Source: Parabacteroides sp. ZJ-118 | GTDB lineage: Bacteria > Bacteroidota > Bacteroidia > Bacteroidales > Tannerellaceae | NCBI RefSeq assembly: GCF_011038785.1 | Contig: NZ_JAAKDT010000031.1 | Span: 1 to 41,719, forward strand | Reading direction: 5' to 3' | DNA: 41,719 bases | Shown here: positions 7,645-14,426 of the stretch, piece by piece | Layout: the number at the start of each line of letters is the position of its first letter | Position numbering within the stretch: position 1 is the stretch's first letter | Translations under genes and position numbers: made by a program | Notes under the pieces: model-generated | Seen by the model: the letters and a program-made list of their open reading frames with translations, nothing else | Databases searched by the model: none | What the model was told of the DNA's origin: nothing

Positions 7645-7652
7645 TACTTTTG
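7645..7652 (+). promoter_or_regulatory. -7 box (TACTTTTG) of pckA
   Basis: TACTTTTG matches TAnnTTTG. Transcription would begin near 7658, about 130 bases before the pckA ATG, so the mRNA has a long leader. No clear -33 TTTG is seen at normal spacing. Confidence 0.6.
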
Positions 7653-7657
7653 TACGG

Positions 7658-7786
7658 CGGTTAACAAGGTGGCGTCGCGGCAAGTTCCGAAAGGTCGGAG
7701 AGCCTCACCGAGTCGAGCTGGAGGGAGTAGAGAGAAGAGAGAAGAGAGAGAAGTTATATAAGTCAATCATTTAAATTAAATTCAAG
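7658..7786 (+). promoter_or_regulatory. Long pckA 5' leader with a possible fold and a GA-rich purine tract
   Basis: The predicted leader has two parts. The first (7668-7709) can fold: GGTG (7669-7672 region) pairs with CACC (7706-7709 region), with an inner stem TTCCG/CGGAG closing a GAAAGGT-type loop. The second (about 7720-7752) is almost purely A and G, with three loose repeats of AGAGAGA. An AT-rich stretch then leads to the ATG. It matches no riboswitch class I can name. It could control message stability or translation of this gluconeogenic enzyme, but that is a guess. Confidence 0.4.
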
Positions 7787-9394
7787 ATGGCTAATTTAGA
7801 TTTAAGCAAGTACGGAATTGTAGACGTGAAGGAAATCATGCACAATCCGTCTTATGATGTTCTGTTCGCAGAAGAAACTAAACCGGGTTTGGAAGGCTTC
7901 GAGAAGGGCCAGGTAACCGAGCTGGGTGCTGTAAACGTGATGACCGGTATTTATACGGGCCGTTCTCCTAAAGATAAGTTTTTCGTAAAGAATGAAGCCA
8001 GCGAGGATTCTGTATGGTGGACTTCGGATGAATATAAGAATGATAACAAGCCTTGCTCCGAGGCCGCTTGGGCAGACCTGAAGGCTAAGGCCGTAAAAGA
8101 ATTGTCGGGCAAACGTTTGTTCGTTGTCGATACATTCTGTGGCGCTAACGAGGCTACCCGCCTGAAAGTGCGTTTCATCATGGAGGTCGCTTGGCAAGCT
8201 CATTTCGTGACAAATATGTTCATCCGTCCGACAGCCGAGGAGTTGGCCAACTACGGCGAGCCGGATTTCGTATCCTTCAACGCGGCCAAGGCCAAAGTCG
8301 AGAACTACAAGGAACTGGGCCTGAACTCTGAGACTGCCACTGTTTTCAACTTGCAGACGAAAGAGCAGGTTATCCTGAATACTTGGTACGGCGGCGAGAT
8401 GAAGAAGGGTATCTTCTCGATCATGAACTACCTGAACCCGTTGCGCGGCATCGCTTCCATGCACTGCTCCGCCAACACGGATAAGGAGGGTACCAGCTCC
8501 GCCATCTTCTTCGGTTTGTCCGGTACAGGTAAGACTACCCTGTCTACGGATCCGAAGCGTCTGTTGATCGGTGACGATGAGCACGGATGGGATAACGAGG
8601 GCGTCTTCAACTACGAGGGGGGTTGCTACGCGAAGGTTATCAACCTGGATAAAGAGAGCGAGCCGGATATCTACAACGCGATCAAACGCGACGCCCTTCT
8701 TGAGAACGTAACCGTTGCCGCCGATGGCAAGATCGATTTCGCGGATAAGTCCGTTACGGAGAACACGCGTGTCTCTTATCCGATCTATCACATCGAGAAC
8801 ATCGTCAAGCCGGTTTCCAAAGGCCCGCACGCGAAACAAGTTATCTTCTTGTCTGCCGACGCGTTCGGTGTATTGCCCCCGGTATCGATCTTGACTCCGG
8901 AGCAAACGCAATACTACTTCTTGTCCGGATTTACCGCTAAGTTGGCGGGTACGGAGCGCGGCATCACGGAGCCGACCCCTACGTTCTCCGCTTGCTTCGG
9001 CGCCGCTTTCTTGTCATTGCACCCGACAAAATACGGCGAAGAGCTGGTTAAGAAGATGGAAATGACCGGCGCTAAGGCTTACTTGGTGAACACCGGTTGG
9101 AACGGTACCGGCAAACGTATCTCCATCAAGGATACGAGAGGTATCATCGACGCGATCCTTGACGGCTCTATCAACGAGGCTCCGACAAAGAAGATCCCCT
9201 ATTTCGACTTCGAGGTACCGACCGCCTTGCCGGGCGTAGATCCGGCGATCCTGGATCCTCGCGACACCTATGCCGACGCCGCCCAATGGGATGAGAAGGC
9301 GAAGGATCTGGCTGCCCGTTTCATCAAGAACTTCGCTAAGTTCACGGGTAACGAAGCCGGTAAGGCATTGGTCGCCGCAGGCCCTCAGTTATAA
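7787..9394 (+). CDS. pckA: Phosphoenolpyruvate carboxykinase (ATP)
   Basis: The 535-residue enzyme interconverts oxaloacetate + ATP with PEP + CO2 + ADP. In Bacteroidales it commonly runs in the carboxylating direction to feed the succinate pathway. Visible motifs are TGRSPKDKF (57-65, substrate arginine), [10 protein letters not shown] (metal lysine), the P-loop GLSGTGKTT (243-251), the metal aspartate in [11 protein letters not shown] (262-272), and [10 protein letters not shown]. Length fits the family (E. coli 540). The start ATG follows a long leader; a two-hairpin terminator region follows the stop. It probably forms a single-gene transcript. A long antisense frame across it is a codon-bias shadow. 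Confidence 0.97.
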   Translation: MANLDLSKYGIVDVKEIMHNPSYDVLFAEETKPGLEGFEKGQVTELGAVNVMTGIYTGRSPKDKFFVKNEASEDSVWWTSDEYKNDNKPCSEAAWADLKAKAVKELSGKRLFVVDTFCGANEATRLKVRFIMEVAWQAHFVTNMFIRPTAEELANYGEPDFVSFNAAKAKVENYKELGLNSETATVFNLQTKEQVILNTWYGGEMKKGIFSIMNYLNPLRGIASMHCSANTDKEGTSSAIFFGLSGTGKTTLSTDPKRLLIGDDEHGWDNEGVFNYEGGCYAKVINLDKESEPDIYNAIKRDALLENVTVAADGKIDFADKSVTENTRVSYPIYHIENIVKPVSKGPHAKQVIFLSADAFGVLPPVSILTPEQTQYYFLSGFTAKLAGTERGITEPTPTFSACFGAAFLSLHPTKYGEELVKKMEMTGAKAYLVNTGWNGTGKRISIKDTRGIIDAILDGSINEAPTKKIPYFDFEVPTALPGVDPAILDPRDTYADAAQWDEKAKDLAARFIKNFAKFTGNEAGKALVAAGPQL

Positions 9395-9407
9395 TCGCTT
9401 AAAAGAT

Positions 9408-9427
9408 CCCGGCCCGGGAAGGCCGGG
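9408..9427 (+). terminator. First hairpin after pckA
   Basis: CCCGGCC pairs with GGCCGGG around a 6-base loop, 14 bases past the pckA stop. There is no U-run, so it likely stabilises the mRNA end or assists the stronger terminator that follows. Confidence 0.5.
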
Positions 9428-9450
9428 ACTTGAAACTTGCTCCATGGTGA

Positions 9451-9481
9451 AGCGCGGAATCATTGGTTCCGCGCTTTTTTT
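9451..9481 (+). terminator. Intrinsic terminator after pckA
   Basis: AGCGCGGAA (9451-9459) pairs with TTCCGCGCT (9467-9475), followed by a run of T to 9481. It is a strong Rho-independent terminator. Confidence 0.9.
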
Positions 9482-9536
9482 AGGACAATTGCGTTAATTT
9501 TATTATAAATGTAAAGTAGTTTTAAAAAAATATGCC

Positions 9537-9544
9537 TACCTTTC
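9537..9544 (+). promoter_or_regulatory. Possible -7 box (TACCTTTC) of the TlpA-like gene
   Basis: TACCTTTC matches TAnnTTTG except for the last base and lies 42 bases before the ATG at 9587, in an otherwise AT-rich gap after the pckA terminator. Confidence 0.35.
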
Positions 9545-9586
9545 GCCTGAATTATCTGTTAGTAGGAAGCGCTTAAAGAGAGAGTA

Positions 9587-10687
9587 ATGGTAAAAAAACT
9601 GACACTTATCATTGGTTTTATAATTTGTCTGTCGTCTTGTGGCAAGGATTATGTCTACCGGATCGAGGGGGAGCTCTCCAATCTGGAGGACCAGACCGTA
9701 TATGCCGTATTTGAGAAAGAGAATTACAAGGTGGTCGATACGGTGGTCTGCACGAAACCCGGACAGTTCCGGATCGACCAGAAGGAGGCGGGGTTCCATT
9801 GCGTGACGCTCTTTTTCGAGGGTAAAGCGCGTTGGGTCACGGCTTACCTGGAATCGGAGGGGACCGTGAGGATCGCGGGCGACGCGAACGCTCCGTCGCT
9901 GCTGCAGGTAAAGGGGGGGCGGATCAATGATAAGCTGACCGCCTTCAAGAAAAAACTCGCCCCGTTACTGACGGAATTGACAAGGTTGTCGGACGCCTTG
10001 AACAGCAAGGACCTGAACGATACGATCAAGGAGACCGAGATCACCGCCCGCCTGGCGAATGTCAACAGGCAACTGGGCGAGGAGGCGGTCCGGTACGTGA
10101 AGGAGAACCCGGATGAGGAGGCTTCCGCCGTCTTGATCCAATCGTTCTTCTCCGATCCCGATGATACCCGCAAGATCGACGAGTTGCTGGCGCTGTTGAA
10201 CCCGCGGCTGAAGGACTTCTACCTGGTAAAGGAGCTGGAGCAGTACAGCGCCCGCGCGAAGCGTACGGCCTTGGGGGCGGAGGCTCCCGGTTTCTCCGTG
10301 AGGAATATCTACGGGAATACGGTCGGCCTGGATTCTTTCCCGCGGAAATATCTGCTGCTGGCGTTTACCGCGCCCTGGTGCGATATGTGCCAGACGGAGG
10401 ATCTGTACCTGGACAAGGTGGCGATGAAATATCCGAAAGAGCGGCTGGATATCCTCCTGGTCAGCCTGGACGACGATCCGGACAACGTACGGGAGGTGCT
10501 GGAGAAGGACAGCATAGCCTGGAATCTCGTGACAGACTCGGCCGGGCAGGCGACCCTGCTGGTCGATTTGTATAACGTGAGCGCGCTGCCGCGCTGCTTC
10601 TTGATAGACGAGGAGCATAAGATCCTGATGAAGACCGAGAATGGCGTCGAGGTCAAGCGGACGTTGGAGAGCTTGCTCGACGACTGA
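9587..10687 (+). CDS. TlpA-like thioredoxin-fold lipoprotein with DUF4369-type N-terminal domain
   Basis: The 366-residue product starts with a lipoprotein signal (lipobox LSSC, lipidated C18) and is expected in the periplasm, anchored to a membrane. Residues about 22-110 form a beta-rich DUF4369-type domain (YRIEGELSNL...). Residues about 115-225 are helical and charged. Residues about 232-366 are a thioredoxin/TlpA domain with the redox pair WCDMC (C265, C268) and a cis-proline region SALPRCFLID. Such proteins in Bacteroidales reduce or oxidise periplasmic disulfides, but their partners are seldom known. GC content rises sharply inside this gene compared with the region before it. No partner gene is adjacent; the next gene, comM, starts 81 bases on. 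Confidence 0.88.
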   Translation: MVKKLTLIIGFIICLSSCGKDYVYRIEGELSNLEDQTVYAVFEKENYKVVDTVVCTKPGQFRIDQKEAGFHCVTLFFEGKARWVTAYLESEGTVRIAGDANAPSLLQVKGGRINDKLTAFKKKLAPLLTELTRLSDALNSKDLNDTIKETEITARLANVNRQLGEEAVRYVKENPDEEASAVLIQSFFSDPDDTRKIDELLALLNPRLKDFYLVKELEQYSARAKRTALGAEAPGFSVRNIYGNTVGLDSFPRKYLLLAFTAPWCDMCQTEDLYLDKVAMKYPKERLDILLVSLDDDPDNVREVLEKDSIAWNLVTDSAGQATLLVDLYNVSALPRCFLIDEEHKILMKTENGVEVKRTLESLLDD

Positions 10688-10706
10688 GCGATCGGGAACA
10701 AGATGA

Positions 10707-10726
10707 GGGGGGCGGTGCTCCTTCCC
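10707..10726 (+). terminator. Possible hairpin after the TlpA-like gene
   Basis: GGGGGG (from 10707) can pair with CCCCCC (about 10724-10729) around a GGTGCTCCTT-like loop. Only a weak T run follows (GGCTTTAATG), so termination would be partial. Confidence 0.35.
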
Positions 10727-10768
10727 CCCCGGCTTTAATGTGTAATCAGTAACTCAAAATGCTTGACT

Positions 10769-12307
10769 ATGTTGGTAAAATCCTATGCCGCCGCCGTGCA
10801 GGGCATCTCCGCCACGGTGGTCACCGTGGAGGTGAACTGCTCCAAGGGCATCCAATTCTTCTTAGTCGGCCTTCCGGACGTAGCCGTGCGGGAGAGCCAC
10901 GAACGCATCATCTCGGCCTTGCAGGTCTGCGGGTATAAGTTCCCCCGCAATCGAATCGTCATCAACATGGCCCCCGCGGACATCCGCAAGGAGGGCGCCT
11001 CGTACGACCTCCCCCTGGCGGTCGGCATATTGGCGGCGGCGGGGCAGATCGACCCCTCCGCCCTGCCCGGGCTCCTGATGATGGGAGAGCTCTCCATGGA
11101 CGGGACGCTCCAGCCCATCAAGGGCGCCTTGCCGATCGCCATCAAGGCCCGCGAGGCGGGCTTCAGGGGATTCATCCTGCCGCGGCAGAACGCCCGCGAG
11201 GCGGCGGTCGTGAGCGGCCTGGAGGTCTACGGCGCCTCCACCCTCAAGGAGGTGCTGGAGTTCGTGGATGGGAAGCGCGCCCTGCCGCCCACGGTGATCG
11301 ACACCCGCGAGCTGTTCCAGGAGCGGCAGCGGCTCTTCGACCACGATTTCTCCGACGTGCGGGGACAGGAGAACGTAAAGCGGGCGATGGAGGTCGCCGC
11401 CGCCGGCGGGCACAACCTGATCATGGTAGGCCCCCCGGGAAGCGGCAAGTCCATGCTGGCGAAACGCCTCCCGACGATCTTGCCGCCATTCACCTTGCAA
11501 GAATCCCTGGAGACGACCAAGATCCACTCGGTGGCCGGCAAGATAAGCGGAGGAGCCTCCCTGATGGCGCGGCGCCCCTTCCGCTCGCCGCACCACACGA
11601 TCTCGAACGTGGCGATGGTGGGAGGCGGCACCTTCCCGCAACCCGGGGAGATCAGCCTGGCGCACAACGGGGTCCTCTTCCTGGACGAGCTCCCCGAGTT
11701 CAACAGGAGCGTGCTCGAGGTGATGCGCCAGCCCCTGGAGGATCGCCAGATCCACATCTCCCGCGCCCGCTTCTCGGTGGAGTATCCCGCGGGCTTCATG
11801 CTGGTGGCCTCCATGAACCCCTGCCCGTGCGGCTACTACAACCACCCGGACCGTCCCTGCCTCTGCCCGCCCGGCGCCGTCCGGAAATACATGAACCGCG
11901 TCTCCGGCCCGTTGCTCGACCGGATCGATATCCAGGTAGAGATCGTCCCGGTCCCCTTCGAGAAGATATCCGGGCGGCAGCCCTCCGAGCCGAGCGCGGC
12001 CATCCGCGAGCGCGTGGTCAAGGCCCGCGCGATCCAGCAGGAGCGCTTCGCCGCCCACGACGGCATCCATTGCAACGCCCAGATGAGCGCCCGGCTGCTC
12101 CGCCAGTACGCCGTCCCCGACGCCTCCGGCCTCTCCATCCTCGAGACCGCCATGCGGCGCCTCTGCCTCTCCGCCCGCGCTTACGACCGTATCCTGAAAG
12201 TCGCCCGCACGATAGCCGACCTGGAGGCCTCCGAGCGCGTCGAGGTACGCCACCTGGCCGAGGCGATCCAGTACAGGAGCCTGGACCGGGAGAATTGGGG
12301 GGCGTGA
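10769..12307 (+). CDS. comM: YifB/ComM-family AAA+ Mg-chelatase-like ATPase
   Basis: The 512-residue protein has an amino-terminal Lon-type substrate-like domain (about 1-170), an AAA+ core with Walker A GPPGSGKS (221-228) and Walker B LFLDEL (303-308), and the ComM signature NPCPCGYYNHP (350-360). A Mg_chelatase C-terminal helical domain (about 400-505) follows. ComM is a hexameric branch-migration helicase that helps integrate incoming DNA during natural transformation, and is found also in non-competent bacteria. The ATG at 10769 is preferred over a TTG six bases upstream. Codon use is extremely GC-rich (line 11821-11880 is 45/60 G+C by hand count), unlike the flanking pckA. No promoter box is obvious. 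Confidence 0.92.
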   Translation: MLVKSYAAAVQGISATVVTVEVNCSKGIQFFLVGLPDVAVRESHERIISALQVCGYKFPRNRIVINMAPADIRKEGASYDLPLAVGILAAAGQIDPSALPGLLMMGELSMDGTLQPIKGALPIAIKAREAGFRGFILPRQNAREAAVVSGLEVYGASTLKEVLEFVDGKRALPPTVIDTRELFQERQRLFDHDFSDVRGQENVKRAMEVAAAGGHNLIMVGPPGSGKSMLAKRLPTILPPFTLQESLETTKIHSVAGKISGGASLMARRPFRSPHHTISNVAMVGGGTFPQPGEISLAHNGVLFLDELPEFNRSVLEVMRQPLEDRQIHISRARFSVEYPAGFMLVASMNPCPCGYYNHPDRPCLCPPGAVRKYMNRVSGPLLDRIDIQVEIVPVPFEKISGRQPSEPSAAIRERVVKARAIQQERFAAHDGIHCNAQMSARLLRQYAVPDASGLSILETAMRRLCLSARAYDRILKVARTIADLEASERVEVRHLAEAIQYRSLDRENWGA

Positions 12308-12343
12308 GCGGCGGACGGCCGCTGCCATCCGGGAATAATTTCG

Positions 12344-12351
12344 TATATTCG
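12344..12351 (+). promoter_or_regulatory. Possible -7 box (TATATTCG) after comM
   Basis: TATATTCG differs from TAnnTTTG at one position. The 18 bases ending here match 14 of 18 in the repeat-plus-promoter sequence at 13583-13600, so it may be a related promoter. It would drive transcription through the 42-bp array toward the gene at 12587. Confidence 0.35.
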
Positions 12352-12370
12352 CGAAAACCCGTTCCGACCC

Positions 12371-12545
12371 CTCGAGATCCATTTCCCGCGAGCGGGAAAT
12401 GACTTTCGAGGGCTCGAGATGCCTTCCCGGGACAAGAAAACGCGTTTCGCGGCCTCGAGATCCACCTCCCCGGACGGGGAAACGGCTCTCGACCCCTCGA
12501 AATCCGCCCTTGGAGACCGGGAGGGGCCTCCCGACCCCTCGAACG
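12371..12545. repeat. Degenerate 42-bp tandem array with internal inverted repeats
   Basis: CTCGA anchors occur at 12371, 12413, 12454, 12496 and 12538, i.e. spacings of 42, 41, 42 and 42. After each anchor comes ATCC/ATGC-like sequence and then a partly palindromic block: ATTTCCCGC paired with GCGGGAAAT at 12381-12400, and TCCCCG with a GGGGA partner near 12466-12480. Units are roughly 60-75 percent alike. The period is close to 14 codons, and one + frame gives a degenerate 14-residue repeat (TPRNPPLETG-like), but no convincing gene covers it. It fills most of the 279-base gap between comM and the next gene. Confidence 0.7.
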
Positions 12546-12586
12546 GGTAAAAAAACCAGTAATAACCTTTTAAAAAAAAACTGATT

Positions 12587-13450
12587 ATGGGTACATTCAC
12601 TTTGATTCCCCCGATGTCGTTGGGGAACTTGAACAAGGCCGAGAAACTGAGCCTGTTGAAACGCTTCATGAAACTGATGCCGGCCGGCCCCGCCGATTCC
12701 GGCTCGCCGGACGAGCTCTCGGCGCAGGACGATGACGGAGTGCCCGCGCTCAACATCTCCGCCGACCAGGTGACGCGCATGAACGCCATCATCGACGGGC
12801 TGACCGAGCTGACGATGCAAGCCTCCTCCTCGGAGGAGACCCCGGAGATGCAGCAAGTGGAGGCCGACCGCGACACGACGGGCAACTACATCGTCCGCCG
12901 CGTGCTCGATTACCCCAAGCTGCCCCTGGCCGCCGAGCGTACCGCCGCCCAGCGGATGGAACCCGCCTTGCGCGGTTACCGCGACTTCGCCAACCTGCCC
13001 ACGGCGCAGGAGACGGAAGTGATCAACGGCCTGCTCACCGACCTGGCCAAGCCCGAGTTCGCCGACTCGGTGGCCACCCTCCAGCTGGCGCCATACATCG
13101 CCGAGCTGCGACGGCTCAACGACCGCTACGCCGAGCTGACCGCCCAGCGCGACAAGTCGAGATCGGAACGCGCCGACAGCGCGACCTCCAAGGAGCTGAC
13201 CGCCGAGGCGCAAGACCTGCTGGACGACATGTGCGCCCTGGCCAACGCCTCCAGCCTGTTGCAACCCTCGGAAGAGGCGCGCGTGTTCGTACGCGACGCG
13301 ACGCACCTCTTCGCCCAGGTACGGACCGCCTACAAGCAACGCTCCAAGGGCACGCCCCCTGCCGCCCCCGGCACGCCGGAGCCCGGCGAGGGAGAGGAGC
13401 CCGCGTCTCCCGACGAGATCGCCGCGGCGATCGCCGCCCCGTCCGAGTAG
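12587..13450 (+). CDS. Unrecognised hypothetical protein, possibly DUF6261-like
   Basis: I do not recognise this 287-residue protein with certainty; its size, lack of signal peptide and mostly helical, charged character resemble the Bacteroidales DUF6261 family. There are no membrane segments or enzyme motifs. Residues about 1-30 carry PPMSLGNLNKAEKLSLL, 38-55 are acidic and low-complexity, 60-245 are predicted helices rich in A, E, L and R (coiled-coil-like stretches), and the last 40 residues are a P/G/E/A-rich disordered tail. The ATG follows an A-rich run (TTTTAAAAAAAAACTGATTATGG). It is very GC-rich, like comM. A strong hairpin follows the stop. Confidence 0.65.
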   Translation: MGTFTLIPPMSLGNLNKAEKLSLLKRFMKLMPAGPADSGSPDELSAQDDDGVPALNISADQVTRMNAIIDGLTELTMQASSSEETPEMQQVEADRDTTGNYIVRRVLDYPKLPLAAERTAAQRMEPALRGYRDFANLPTAQETEVINGLLTDLAKPEFADSVATLQLAPYIAELRRLNDRYAELTAQRDKSRSERADSATSKELTAEAQDLLDDMCALANASSLLQPSEEARVFVRDATHLFAQVRTAYKQRSKGTPPAAPGTPEPGEGEEPASPDEIAAAIAAPSE

Positions 13451-13463
13451 CCGACGGACATCC

Positions 13464-13500
13464 GGGCACGGGGGGGGAGGGACCTCCTCCCCCCGTGCCC
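13464..13500 (+). terminator. Strong GC hairpin after the DUF6261-like gene
   Basis: GGGCACGGGGGG pairs with CCCCCCGTGCCC-type sequence ending at 13500, a stem of at least 12 bp. It lacks a U-run on the + strand (AAAAGC follows), so termination would be non-canonical or it protects the mRNA end. Confidence 0.45.
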
Positions 13501-13573
13501 AAAAGCAGATGCTCCCGGCCCCGGCACGGATAAACGCGCGTAAAGCCCCCCTTCCTTCCGCGCGGAGTGACCC

Positions 13574-13594
13574 GCCGAATCGAATTATTCCGTA
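13574..13594. repeat. 21-bp direct repeat, left copy (flanks mntA/hepT)
   Basis: This 21-bp sequence (starts GCCGAATCGA, ends TTCCGTA) recurs perfectly at 14310-14330. The two copies bracket the toxin-antitoxin pair. The last two bases (TA) are also the first two of the -7 promoter box at 13593-13600. Confidence 0.85.
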
Positions 13595-13600
13595 TCTTTG
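13593..13600 (+). promoter_or_regulatory. -7 box (TATCTTTG) of the mntA/hepT pair
   Basis: TATCTTTG is a perfect TAnnTTTG. It lies inside the longest possible reading of the mntA frame (GTG at 13567), so the true start must be the downstream ATG at 13621, giving a leader of about 14 bases. Confidence 0.7.
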
Positions 13601-13620
13601 TCCCAAAATCCGACATACTT

Positions 13621-13914
13621 ATGCGATCGAAAGAAGAATACATAGAATTATTACGGAGCTATTTCTTGAGCAAGGCCAAGGCTTATGGAGTAGTTCGTAT
13701 GGCTTTGTTTGGATCGGTGGCCCGTGATGAGCAAACAGATTCCAGTGATATCGACATCGCCTACGAGGGAAAGGCGGATATCCTCTTACGCTGCCGGATG
13801 AAGCAGGAGCTAGAGGCCTTGCTCGGCTGTAAGGTCGATATCATCCGTCTTCGCGAGCAGCTTGCCGGTACGGATTTCTTACGTAATATCTCAAAAGATC
13901 TGCTATACGTTTGA
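13621..13914 (+). CDS. mntA: MntA-type minimal nucleotidyltransferase antitoxin
   Basis: The 97-residue protein is a minimal nucleotidyltransferase. It has the motif GSVAR (31-35), the metal aspartates D43 and D45 in SSDIDIAYEG, and a third aspartate D73 in KVDIIRL, so the active site is complete. In characterised MntA/HepT pairs this antitoxin adds AMP to a tyrosine of the HEPN toxin and thereby silences it (type VII toxin-antitoxin). The start ATG is fixed by the promoter box just upstream. It is followed directly, with overlap or near-overlap, by the HEPN gene. The pair is visibly less GC-rich than comM and metG on either side, suggesting separate origin. Confidence 0.92.
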   Translation: MRSKEEYIELLRSYFLSKAKAYGVVRMALFGSVARDEQTDSSDIDIAYEGKADILLRCRMKQELEALLGCKVDIIRLREQLAGTDFLRNISKDLLYV

Positions 13915-14293
13915 GTTTTCTCGCGTCCAGACTTTATTGAGCCGGATAGAAGGCGCGGTGCTTTTGATCCAGGATAAGGCATCTCAAGTCAAAAAGCCCG
14001 ATGATTTTCTATTGGACCAGGAAGGTACCTTCCTTTTGGGGGGTATTTGCATGCAACTGATCTTTATCGGCGAGAGTGTCAAGACGATAGATCGTAAAAC
14101 CTCCCATCGTTATTTGACGAACTATCCTGACATACCTTGGGGGCAGATCATGGGGCTACGTGATATTATTGCCCATGAATACCATCGTATCGATGAGGAA
14201 GAGATATTTAATATAATCAAAGTAGAGTTATCCCCTCTTTTATCGACCGTCCGGCGGATGAGACGGGAGTTGCCGGACTATATGCCTGAATGA
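13862..14293 (+). CDS. hepT: HepT-type HEPN ribonuclease toxin (DUF86)
   Basis: The product is an all-helical HEPN/DUF86 protein. Its catalytic motif RX4HXY is intact: R at 14159-14161, H at 14174-14176 and Y at 14180-14182 (sequence RDIIAHEY). The GGICMQLIFIGESVKTID block typical of Bacteroidales HepT is present. HepT dimers cut RNA (tRNA in known cases) unless the tyrosine is AMPylated by MntA. The start is uncertain: no ATG or GTG exists near the expected position just past the mntA stop (13912-13914). The coordinates given use the outermost TTG (143 residues, overlapping mntA by 53 bases); a TTG at 13937 would give 118 residues. ATC occurs at 13898 where homologs might start. The catalytic part is complete in either case. 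Confidence 0.85.
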   Translation: MPVRISYVISQKICYTFEFSRVQTLLSRIEGAVLLIQDKASQVKKPDDFLLDQEGTFLLGGICMQLIFIGESVKTIDRKTSHRYLTNYPDIPWGQIMGLRDIIAHEYHRIDEEEIFNIIKVELSPLLSTVRRMRRELPDYMPE

Positions 14294-14309
14294 TATTCCA
14301 TCCGTTTTC

Positions 14310-14330
14310 GCCGAATCGAATTATTCCGTA
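14310..14330. repeat. 21-bp direct repeat, right copy
   Basis: This is an exact copy of 13574-13594. After it the promoter-like bases have decayed (TACCTTCC instead of TATCTTTG), so only the left copy makes a promoter. It begins 17 bases after the hepT stop. Confidence 0.85.
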
Positions 14331-14394
14331 CCTTCCCGCCGAAGAAAAAACAGATTCTTTGTCCTGCCGGTGTAGGATTCCCACGGTTTTTACC

Positions 14395-14402
14395 TAAATT
14401 TG
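14395..14402 (+). promoter_or_regulatory. -7 box (TAAATTTG) of metG
   Basis: TAAATTTG matches TAnnTTTG and ends 25 bases before the metG ATG. A TTTG at 14358-14361 is too far upstream (33 bases) to be the usual -33 partner. Confidence 0.6.
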
Positions 14403-14426
14403 CCCCCCGAAAAGAGAACATAAGGT

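Noticed and set aside
7802-8911. 369-codon minus-strand frame over pckA
   Set aside because: It is antisense to a certain gene and shows no motifs; it is explained by pckA codon bias.
12371-12545. Repeat array considered as CRISPR
   Set aside because: Units vary throughout; there are no constant repeats alternating with unique spacers and no cas genes.
12399-12584. 61-codon + frame with a 14-residue repeat
   Set aside because: It lies wholly inside the degenerate 42-bp DNA array; the peptide repeat follows from the DNA period and there is no family match. It is kept only as part of the repeat finding.
10862-13606. 914-codon open frame on the minus strand
   Set aside because: It lies antisense to comM and the DUF6261-like gene in very GC-rich DNA, where stop codons are rare. 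Its composition (G, R, E, L, V runs) is that of a codon shadow and it has no family motifs.
13567-13620. Longer mntA start (GTG)
   Set aside because: The promoter box at 13593-13600 lies inside it, so that start would not be on the mRNA; the extra residues match nothing in the family.
14303-14345. Right 21-bp copy considered as the metG promoter
   Set aside because: Its box has decayed to TACCTTCC; TAAATTTG at 14395-14402 is closer to metG and matches the consensus.
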